The notes under the pieces were generated by a model. The model was not told the origin of the DNA. It saw only the letters and a list, made by a program, of their open reading frames with translations, and searched no databases. Both the position numbers and the translations under genes were made by a program. Source: Saccharopolyspora hordei (GTDB lineage Bacteria > Actinomycetota > Actinomycetes > Mycobacteriales > Pseudonocardiaceae). Taken from it: 64,000 nt of DNA. This document shows, piece by piece, positions 58,079 to 64,000 of the stretch (position 1 is the first letter of the stretch; every line of letters starts with the position of its first letter). The stretch lies in contig NZ_JACCFJ010000001.1 in the NCBI RefSeq assembly GCF_013410345.1, positions 496,001 to 560,000 of the forward strand, written 5' to 3'.

Positions 58079-58091
58079 TAGACTCGGCTGG
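58079..58091 (+). promoter_or_regulatory. Probable leaderless promoter of the dprE1 operon
   Basis: TAGACT at 58079-58084 matches TANNNT and ends 7 nt before GTG 58092. No ribosome site is present between them. Confidence 0.5.
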
Positions 58092-59456
58092 GTGGGATCG
58101 GCAAAGGACGAACTTCAGACGCTGACGGGCTGGGGGCGCACTGCGCCGACCAGGGCGCGCGTCGTGCGCACCCCGGACGTCGAGGCCATCGCCGAGGCCG
58201 TCCGCACCGCCGGTGACCGGGGCGTCATCGCTCGCGGCCTGGGCCGCAGCTACGGCGACCCGGCGCAGAACGCCGGCGGCACCGTCATCGACATGACCGC
58301 CCTCGACCGCGTGCACCAGATCGACGTGGACGAGGCGACGGTGGTCGTGGACGCCGGGGTGTCGCTGGACACCCTGATGCGTGTGCTGCTGCCGCACGGG
58401 CTGTGGGTCCCGGTGCTGCCGGGCACCCGGCAGGTCACCGTGGGCGGCGCGATCGGCTCCGACATCCACGGCAAGAACCACCACTCGCAGGGCTCGTTCG
58501 GCAGCCACGTGCTGTCGATGGACCTGCTCACCGCCGACGGCCAGATCCGCACGCTCACGCCGGAGGGCGAGACCGCGGAGCTGTTCTGGGCCACCGTCGG
58601 CGGGATGGGCCTGACCGGCATCGTGCTGAGGGCCACGATCCAGCTCAAGCGTGTGGAGACCGCCTACTTCCTGGTCGACAACGTGCGGACCACGAACCTG
58701 GACGAGCTGCTCGAGCACTTCACCGACGGTTCGGACGACAACTACGTCTACTCGGTCGCCTGGTTCGACTCGCTGGCCCGCGGCGAGCAGCTGGGGCGCG
58801 CGCTGCTGACCCGCGGCAACTCGGCCAAGCTCGAGGACCTGCCGAAGAAGCTGCGCAAGGACCCGCTGGCGTTCCACGCCCCGCAGCTGATGACCGCCCC
58901 GCCGATCTTCCCCAACGGTCTGGTCAACAAGTTCACCATCACCGCGTTCAACGAGGTCTGGTACCGCAAGGCGCCGACCGAGTTCGGACTGGTGCAGAAC
59001 ATCACCCAGTTCTTCCACCCGCTCGACCTGGTCGGCGAGTGGAACCGGGTGTACGGCCCGAACGGTTTCCTGCAGTACCAGTTCATGGTGCCGTTCGGCC
59101 AGGAGGCGATGTTCCGCCGTTCCATCGACAAGATCAGCGCATCGGGCCACGTGTCGTTCCTGAACGTGCTCAAGACGTTCGGCGAGGGCAACCCGGCGCC
59201 GATGTCGTTCCCCCGAGAGGGCTGGACGCTCACCGTCGACATCCCCATCACGCCGGGCTTGGACCGGCTGTGCAACGAGCTGGACGACATGGTCCTGGAG
59301 GCGGGCGGACGCCTGTACCTGGCCAAGGAGTCCCGCACCACGGCGGAGATGATCGAGCGGATGTACCCGCGCATCGACGAGTGGCGCACGACCCGCGCTT
59401 CCGTCGACCCGGAGGGCGTTTTCCGCTCCGACCTGTCCCGGAGGCTTGGCCTGTGA
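58092..59456 (+). CDS. dprE1: DprE1 paralogue, first copy, with Thr at the benzothiazinone cysteine position
   Basis: 454 residues. FAD-binding oxidase of the VAO fold: [38 protein letters not shown] and substrate region [16 protein letters not shown], with the catalytic lysine in [12 protein letters not shown]. It oxidises decaprenyl-phospho-ribose to the 2-keto form. At residue 381, where M. tuberculosis DprE1 has Cys387 and the next gene has Cys, this protein has Thr ([10 protein letters not shown]). The aromatic before HPLD is Phe rather than Tyr. The second copy starts inside its stop codon (GTGA). Whether both are active is not known. Confidence 0.92.
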   Translation: MGSAKDELQTLTGWGRTAPTRARVVRTPDVEAIAEAVRTAGDRGVIARGLGRSYGDPAQNAGGTVIDMTALDRVHQIDVDEATVVVDAGVSLDTLMRVLLPHGLWVPVLPGTRQVTVGGAIGSDIHGKNHHSQGSFGSHVLSMDLLTADGQIRTLTPEGETAELFWATVGGMGLTGIVLRATIQLKRVETAYFLVDNVRTTNLDELLEHFTDGSDDNYVYSVAWFDSLARGEQLGRALLTRGNSAKLEDLPKKLRKDPLAFHAPQLMTAPPIFPNGLVNKFTITAFNEVWYRKAPTEFGLVQNITQFFHPLDLVGEWNRVYGPNGFLQYQFMVPFGQEAMFRRSIDKISASGHVSFLNVLKTFGEGNPAPMSFPREGWTLTVDIPITPGLDRLCNELDDMVLEAGGRLYLAKESRTTAEMIERMYPRIDEWRTTRASVDPEGVFRSDLSRRLGL

Positions 59457-60817
59457 CGACCACGTTCGAAACCAAGAAGCTGATGGGCTGGGCGCGCACG
59501 GCCCCCACGCAGGCGCGCGTGCTCAGCACCACTGACCTCGACGCCATCGCCGAGGCCGTCCGCACCGCCGGTGAGCGCGGCGTCATCGCCCGCGGCCTGG
59601 GCCGCAGCTACGGCGACGTCGCGCAGAACGCCGGCGGCGTGGTCATCGACATGACCCGGCTGAACCGGATCCACGAGATCGACCCGGACACCGCGACCGT
59701 CGACGTCGACGCCGGGGTCAGCCTGGACCAGCTGATGAAGGCCGCGCTGCCGTACGGCCTGTGGGTCCCGGTGCTGCCGGGCACCCGCCAGGTCACCATC
59801 GGCGGCGCGATCGCCAACGACATCCACGGCAAGAACCACCACAGCGCGGGCAGCTTCGGCAACCACGTGCTGTCGATGGACCTGCTCACCGCCGACGGCC
59901 AGGTCCGCACCCTGACGCCGGAGGGCCCGGAGTCGGAGCTGTTCTGGGCCACCGTCGCGGGCATCGGCCTGACCGGCATCATCCTCCGGGCCAAGATCCG
60001 CATGACCCGGACGGAGACGGCCTACTTCATCGCCGACGTCGACCGGACCAACAACCTCGACGAGACGATCGAGCTGTTCGACGACGGCTCCGACGACAAG
60101 TACACCTACTCCTCGGCGTGGTTCGACTCGATCTCCACCGGGCCGAAGCTGGGCCGCGCCGCGTTCGGCCGCGGCTCGCTGGCCACGGTCGACCAGCTCC
60201 CGGCGAAGCTGCGCTCGAACCCGCTGAAGTTCGACGCCCCGCAGCTGCTGACGCTGCCGGACGTCTTCCCGCCGCGGCTGGGCAACAAGCTGACGTTCAG
60301 CATGATCGGCGAGCTGTACTACCGGAAGACGCCGAAGCGCGGACGGGGCCTGGTCCAGAACCTCACCGCCTTCTACCACCCGCTCGACCTGATCGGCGAG
60401 TGGAACCGGGCGTACGGCTCGCAGGGCTTCCTGCAGTACCAGTTCTCCGTGCCGTACGGCAAGGAGGACGAGCTCAAGCGGATCATCCACAAGATCGCGC
60501 ACTCCGGCCACGTCTCGTTCCTCAACGTCATCAAGAAGATGGGCGAGGGCAACCGGGCACCGCTGTCCTACCCGCACCCGGGCTGGCTGGTGTGCCTGGA
60601 CTTCCCGATCGTGGACGGGCTGGGCCGGTTCTGCACCGAACTGGACGAGGACGTCCTGGCGTTCGGTGGTCGGCTGTACACCGCGAAGGACTCCCGGACC
60701 ACGGCGGAGAACTTCCACAAGATGTACCCGCGGGCGGAGGAGTTCACGAAGATCCGCCAGACCGTAGACCCCGAAGGCGTTTTCGCCTCAGACATGAGCC
60801 GGAGGCTTGAGCTGTGA
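59453..60817 (+). CDS. dprE1: Decaprenylphosphoryl-beta-D-ribose oxidase DprE1, canonical copy
   Basis: 454 residues, the same length as the preceding paralogue and collinear with it throughout. All DprE1 features are present: [47 protein letters not shown] with Cys381 (equivalent to Cys387 of M. tuberculosis) and [12 protein letters not shown]. This is the copy closest to the mycobacterial enzyme, including the final [11 protein letters not shown]. Translationally coupled on both sides by GTGA overlaps with the first copy and with dprE2. Confidence 0.96.
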   Translation: MTTTFETKKLMGWARTAPTQARVLSTTDLDAIAEAVRTAGERGVIARGLGRSYGDVAQNAGGVVIDMTRLNRIHEIDPDTATVDVDAGVSLDQLMKAALPYGLWVPVLPGTRQVTIGGAIANDIHGKNHHSAGSFGNHVLSMDLLTADGQVRTLTPEGPESELFWATVAGIGLTGIILRAKIRMTRTETAYFIADVDRTNNLDETIELFDDGSDDKYTYSSAWFDSISTGPKLGRAAFGRGSLATVDQLPAKLRSNPLKFDAPQLLTLPDVFPPRLGNKLTFSMIGELYYRKTPKRGRGLVQNLTAFYHPLDLIGEWNRAYGSQGFLQYQFSVPYGKEDELKRIIHKIAHSGHVSFLNVIKKMGEGNRAPLSYPHPGWLVCLDFPIVDGLGRFCTELDEDVLAFGGRLYTAKDSRTTAENFHKMYPRAEEFTKIRQTVDPEGVFASDMSRRLEL

Positions 60818-61575
60818 TCGACGCAGTTGGAAACCCGCAGTCGCTGCTGCTGCTCGGTGGCACGTCCGACATCGCCCTGGCGACGGCGAAGCGGTACGCC
60901 GAGGCCCGTCCGCTGCGGATCATCCTGGCGGACCGCCCGGAGGAGCAGGAACGTCTGGACGCCGCGGCCGAGCAGCTGCGCGCCACCGGCAGCACCGTGA
61001 CCGTCCTGCACTTCGACGCCCGCAAGCCGGAGACCCACGCCGAGGTCATCGACAAGGCCTTCGCCGACGGCGACATCGACGTCACGCTCATCGCGTTCGG
61101 CATCCAGGGCGACAACGAGAAGGGCTGGACCGACGTCGAGGCGGCCCGCGCGGTGGCCGACGTCAACTACGTCGCGCCGGTGTCGCTGGGCGTGCTGCTG
61201 GCCGAGCGGCTGCGCAAGCAGGGCCACGGGCACCTCGCGGTGATGTCCTCCCCGGCCGGCGAGCGCGCGCGGCGGTCGAACTTCGTCTACGGCTCGTCGA
61301 AGGCGGGTCTGGACGTGTTCTTCTCGGGCCTGGCGTACGCGCTGGAGGAGTACGGCGTCAAGGTGACCGTCGTGCGGCCGAACTTCACGCACACCAAGCT
61401 GACCGAGGGCATGAAGCCGGCGCCGATGTCGAACACCCCGGACAGCGTCGCCAAGGCGATCGTGGACGGCGTCCGCAAGGGCAGCCCGGTGGTCTACGCC
61501 CCGGCGCAGTTCCGGTGGGTGATGACGGTGCTGCGGCACGTGCCGCGCGCCCTCTTCCGCCGTCTGCCCATCTGA
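60814..61575 (+). CDS. dprE2: Decaprenylphosphoryl-2-keto-beta-D-erythro-pentose reductase DprE2
   Basis: 253 residues, SDR family: [38 protein letters not shown], Ser-Tyr-Lys in [20 protein letters not shown], and [13 protein letters not shown]. With DprE1 it completes the two-step epimerisation to decaprenyl-phospho-arabinose, the only arabinose donor of the wall. The GTG overlaps the stop of dprE1. A strong hairpin follows. Confidence 0.95.
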   Translation: MIDAVGNPQSLLLLGGTSDIALATAKRYAEARPLRIILADRPEEQERLDAAAEQLRATGSTVTVLHFDARKPETHAEVIDKAFADGDIDVTLIAFGIQGDNEKGWTDVEAARAVADVNYVAPVSLGVLLAERLRKQGHGHLAVMSSPAGERARRSNFVYGSSKAGLDVFFSGLAYALEEYGVKVTVVRPNFTHTKLTEGMKPAPMSNTPDSVAKAIVDGVRKGSPVVYAPAQFRWVMTVLRHVPRALFRRLPI

Positions 61576-61583
61576 TCGGCTCT

Positions 61584-61627
61584 GACGAACGGGGCCCTCG
61601 GGAGCATCCCGGGTGGCCCCGTTCGTC
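61584..61627 (+). terminator. Terminator of the dprE operon
   Basis: Arms GACGAACGGGGCC and GGCCCCGTTCGTC are perfectly complementary around an 18-nt loop that contains a further CCCGGG-type stem. Confidence 0.88.
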
Positions 61628-61970
61628 GCATCCACGGCCGATCCATAACATTTCGGTCGTTTCGGCAACGTTTCGCCGTCGTGGAGCGATCTCTTCCGGT
61701 GACGGCGCTGTTCTTCCGCCGCCCGACACGCTTCCCACCCGCGGCGCGCTGGGGGAAGCGCGGGCACCTGGAGAAGTGGGGTTCACCGGGTGCTCGCGTC
61801 CGTGGGCCCTCCCACCTGCCCGTTCGACCGGAGGGCCCACGGAACGTCGCGTCTCCCCTGCTGCGTCCGCGGCCGTCCACGTCGGTCGGACGGACGCGGG
61901 ATTCCACGAACAGGACAACCTGGACGCTCCGTCGCGCGATCACAGGGTGACCGAGTGAAAGGGGATGCAC
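61628..61970. other. Structured intergenic region before the LGFP gene
   Basis: About 340 bp without a supported gene. It contains three TTTCG motifs at 61651-61676 and, at 61800-61842, a perfect 13-bp inverted repeat CCGTGGGCCCTCC / GGAGGGCCCACGG, preceded by a weaker CGCGGGCACC / GGGTGCTCGCG pair. These could be an attenuator or a regulatory leader of the next gene. No promoter can be assigned with confidence. Confidence 0.55.
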
Positions 61971-63137
61971 GTGATCGCACGACGCATCGCTGCGGCGACC
62001 GCCGCGGCAGCAGTCCTCGCCCTGATCGCCCCGGCCGGCGCGACGGTGGCCGAACCGACCAGCACGGCGCCGCCGAGCGCGTCCACGACCGCCGATCCGG
62101 GCGACGGCGCGATCCAGCAGCGCTACGAGTCGATGACCGACGAGGAGAAGGCCCAGGTCGGTGAGCCCGTCGCCGAGGAGGTCGTGGTCGACGAGGGCCT
62201 GCGCTACCAGGACTTCACGCACGCCCGCTTCTACTGGACCCCGGACTCCGGCGTCACCGTCGTCCGCGGCCTGATCTACCAGCGCTTCCTCGAACTGGGC
62301 GGGCACGACGAGGTGGGCGTGCCGATCACCGACGAGCTGGCCAGCAGCGGCGGTGGCCGCTACAGCGACTTCCGCACCCGCGACGGTGCCGTCCACTCCG
62401 CGATCTACTTCTCCACGGAGACCGGCGCGCACCTGGTCACCGGCCCGATCCTGGAGCACTTCCGGGAGCTGGGCGAGGACGCGCACTTCGGCTCCCCGGC
62501 GACCGACACCCAGCTCACCCCGGACGCCTTCGGCGCCTACAACCACTTCGTGATGCCGGGGTCCGACCGCGAGGACGCCTCCATCTACTGGACCCAGCCG
62601 ACCGGCGCGAACGCGGTGCAGGGCGCGATCCGGGACGCGTGGGCGGCCAGCGGCTGGGAGGCCGGGCCGCTGGGCTACCCGGTGACCGACGAGCTGACCG
62701 CGCCGGACGGCACCGGCCGCTACAACCGGTTCAACGGCGACGGCCGGTTCCCCGCCGGGATCGTGTGGAGCCCGGACACCGGGGCGCACTCGGTGCAGGG
62801 CGTGATCGCCCAGCGCTACCTCGAGCTCAGCGGGCCCGGCGGGGTGCTCGGCTACCCCACCACCGACGAGCTCGGCACGCCGGACGGACGGGGTCGCTAC
62901 AACCACTTCACCGGCACCGGTGGGGCGTCGGTCTACTGGACGCCGGAGACCGGGGCGCACGAGGTGTACGGCGGGATCCGCGTCCGCTGGGCGGAGCTGG
63001 GGTGGGAGCGCTCCTACCTGGGCTACCCGGTGAGCGGTGAGCACGACGTGCCGGTGGGCCGGGCCACCGACTTCGAGCACGGCGTCATCGAGTGGCACCG
63101 CGACACCGGCGAGGTCACCGACCGCCCGAACCCGTGA
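61971..63137 (+). CDS. Secreted LGFP-repeat cell-wall protein
   Basis: 388 residues. Signal peptide (AAATAAAAVLALIAPAGA). From about residue 70 there are at least five to six LGFP-type repeats with the pattern LG(Y/F)P-x-T/S-DE...RY..F....IYW.P.TGAH.V.G.I...W...G; clear examples are PLGYPVTDE, VLGYPTTDE and YLGYPVSGE. LGFP repeats anchor proteins to the arabinogalactan-containing wall in mycolata and relatives. AAAGGGG lies 6 nt before GTG 61971, which decides this start over ATG 61965. It has no catalytic domain, so a structural or adhesive role is likely. Confidence 0.9.
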   Translation: MIARRIAAATAAAAVLALIAPAGATVAEPTSTAPPSASTTADPGDGAIQQRYESMTDEEKAQVGEPVAEEVVVDEGLRYQDFTHARFYWTPDSGVTVVRGLIYQRFLELGGHDEVGVPITDELASSGGGRYSDFRTRDGAVHSAIYFSTETGAHLVTGPILEHFRELGEDAHFGSPATDTQLTPDAFGAYNHFVMPGSDREDASIYWTQPTGANAVQGAIRDAWAASGWEAGPLGYPVTDELTAPDGTGRYNRFNGDGRFPAGIVWSPDTGAHSVQGVIAQRYLELSGPGGVLGYPTTDELGTPDGRGRYNHFTGTGGASVYWTPETGAHEVYGGIRVRWAELGWERSYLGYPVSGEHDVPVGRATDFEHGVIEWHRDTGEVTDRPNP

Positions 63138-63142
63138 TCCCG

Positions 63143-63179
63143 GGTCGTGGGCGGCGCCCTCCCACCGCCGCCCACGACC
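63143..63179 (+). terminator. Terminator of the LGFP gene
   Basis: Perfect 14-bp arms GGTCGTGGGCGGCG and CGCCGCCCACGACC with a 9-nt loop, 5 bp after the stop. The rest of the spacer up to 63453 has only a second small hairpin (GGTCGGTG / CACCGACC at 63297-63325) and no supported gene. Confidence 0.88.
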
Positions 63180-63453
63180 ACGCTCCTGGCCCCACCCGCG
63201 CGGGCGACGACCGCGCAGTCCCGCCGAGAGGCGGCGGGTCACCCGCCGGGGACGGCCTCCGTCGCGCGGACGTGGGACGCGACTCCCCGCGCGCTGGTCG
63301 GTGAAGGGCACCTTCCCACCGACCCCGTTGGCGGGAGGTTCCCGTCACCTCTCCACCAACGGGGGACGACGACACGCCCGGGAGCTTCGACCTGCGTGGC
63401 CACGAGGTCGTCGTCCACGGCTGGGGGGAAGCGCTGACGCACCCGCCGGACCG

Positions 63454-64000
63454 TCAGCGCACGGGCTCGAGGACCAGGTGGGACTCGCCCGCCCAGGTCG
63501 AGCGGATCGTCCACTCCCCGGGCCCCGGTTCGCGGCGCAGCACGTGCGTGACCGGCCGCGGCGGTTCCGGCCGGAAGTGGCGGTAGTTCAGCCGCAGCAG
63601 CGCGCGCACCGGCGGGCTCGCCGCCGCCACGCGCTGCTGCAGCTGCTCGGGCAGGTAGCCGCGGTCGGAGAAGCCGTCCACCACCGCGCACTCGCAGAAG
63701 TACGCGAGAGTGCCGATCTCCCCGGGACTGGTCACCGTGCCCGAACCGACCAGGCGGCCCACCTCGGTCCCGATGCGGGCGTACTCCGCCGCGCTGCCCC
63801 AGTTCGTCGCGATCGCCGCCTCGCGCCACGGCGTCCCGTGGTCGACCGCGAACCCGGCCTGCACCGCCAGCAGGGCGCAGCCGATCAGCAGCGACAGCTC
63901 CCACCACACCGCACCCAGGACACCGGCCAGCAGCAACGACAGACCGATCAGGCCCGGCGCGTAGTACCAGTGGTACGGCGGCACGCCGAGCAGCGTGTAG
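63454..64000 (-). CDS. C-terminal part of a GT-C-type membrane protein (start outside window)
   Basis: The frame is open to the window edge, so the GTG at 63984 is probably internal. Visible part: GVPPYHWYYAP, two membrane helices (LIGLSLLLAGVLGAVWWELS, LLIGCALLAVQ) and a soluble tail of about 120 residues with SPGEIGTLAYFCECAVVDGF and LPEQLQQRV. This layout is the C-terminus of actinobacterial GT-C membrane proteins with a periplasmic tail; the PGEIGTLAYFC pattern recalls the Rv3779-type family, but I am not certain. Position beside arabinogalactan genes fits an envelope role. Confidence 0.6.
   Translation of the reverse strand, partial: YTLLGVPPYHWYYAPGLIGLSLLLAGVLGAVWWELSLLIGCALLAVQAGFAVDHGTPWREAAIATNWGSAAEYARIGTEVGRLVGSGTVTSPGEIGTLAYFCECAVVDGFSDRGYLPEQLQQRVAAASPPVRALLRLNYRHFRPEPPRPVTHVLRREPGPGEWTIRSTWAGESHLVLEPVR

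Noticed and set aside
58748-60718. Open frame of 656 codons on the minus strand
   Set aside because: Antisense to both dprE1 copies; the translation is a compositional shadow.
61965-61970. ATG 61965 as start of the LGFP protein
   Set aside because: The AAAGGGG ribosome site directly touches this ATG; spacing is right only for GTG 61971.

Overview
The window is high-GC chromosomal DNA of a filamentous actinomycete. It carries a complete block of genes for an arabinogalactan-type (chemotype IV) cell wall: Wzm/Wzt exporter, GlfT1, an Emb arabinosyltransferase, a GtrA-type membrane protein, DprE1 and DprE2. It also carries a proteasome activator (Bpa) and a chaplin-like protein. This mix, with many secreted enzymes, DUF397/helix-turn-helix pairs and GTG starts, points to the order Pseudonocardiales (a Saccharopolyspora/Amycolatopsis-like organism); I cannot name the genus. 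From memory, the gene order follows the Mycobacterium tuberculosis segment from dnaZX (Rv3721c) to the DprE1/DprE2 region (Rv3790-Rv3791), with accessory genes inserted between the conserved blocks.

Layout. (1) 1-13 kb: end of an S9 peptidase, dnaX with the SRP RNA gene just upstream, tRNA-Ser(GGA), a secreted nuclease, a membrane-anchored STAND NTPase with six almost identical TPR units, tRNA-Ser(CGA), an ECF-like sigma factor with a C10 tract in its leader, CsbD, tadA with its partner gene, and tyrA. (2) 13-22.5 kb: TetR-P450 pair, two MFS exporters, small-molecule enzymes, then tRNA-Arg(ACG) and tRNA-Ser(GCT). (3) 22.5-29 kb: acetoacetyl-CoA synthetase, a dienelactone hydrolase, a HisC2-type aminotransferase, and a divergent SigJ-type sigma factor / MFS pair in which both genes are broken by several frameshifts. 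(4) 29-37.5 kb: chaplin-like protein and L,D-transpeptidase, a lipoprotein, a DUF397/XRE regulatory locus, and a P450 beside a DrrAB-type exporter with a divergent MarR gene, ending at tRNA-Ser(TGA). (5) 37.5-41 kb: a compact three-gene RiPP operon of precursor peptide, ATP-grasp ligase and PIMT-like methyltransferase, the architecture of aspartimide-containing graspetides. (6) 41-48 kb: peptidoglycan peptidases, a lipoprotein, a second secreted nuclease and an M28 aminopeptidase. (7) 47.6-64 kb: the conserved quinone oxidoreductase, aminotransferase-like gene and bpa, followed by the arabinogalactan export and assembly genes. The dprE1 gene is tandemly duplicated.

How the genes work together. 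DprE1/DprE2 epimerise decaprenyl-phosphoryl-ribose to the arabinose donor used by the Emb enzyme. GlfT1 starts galactan synthesis and Wzm/Wzt exports it. The LGFP-repeat protein and the carboxypeptidases/transpeptidase act on the same envelope. TadA deaminates tRNA-Arg(ACG), whose gene is also in the window. All four serine tRNA isoacceptors lie within 33 kb.

Standout items are the graspetide operon, the tandem DprE1 paralogues of which one lacks the cysteine attacked by benzothiazinones, the STAND NTPase with a 240-bp higher-order repeat, the two enzyme-like proteins missing catalytic residues, and a set of apparently leaderless promoters in the cell-wall block.
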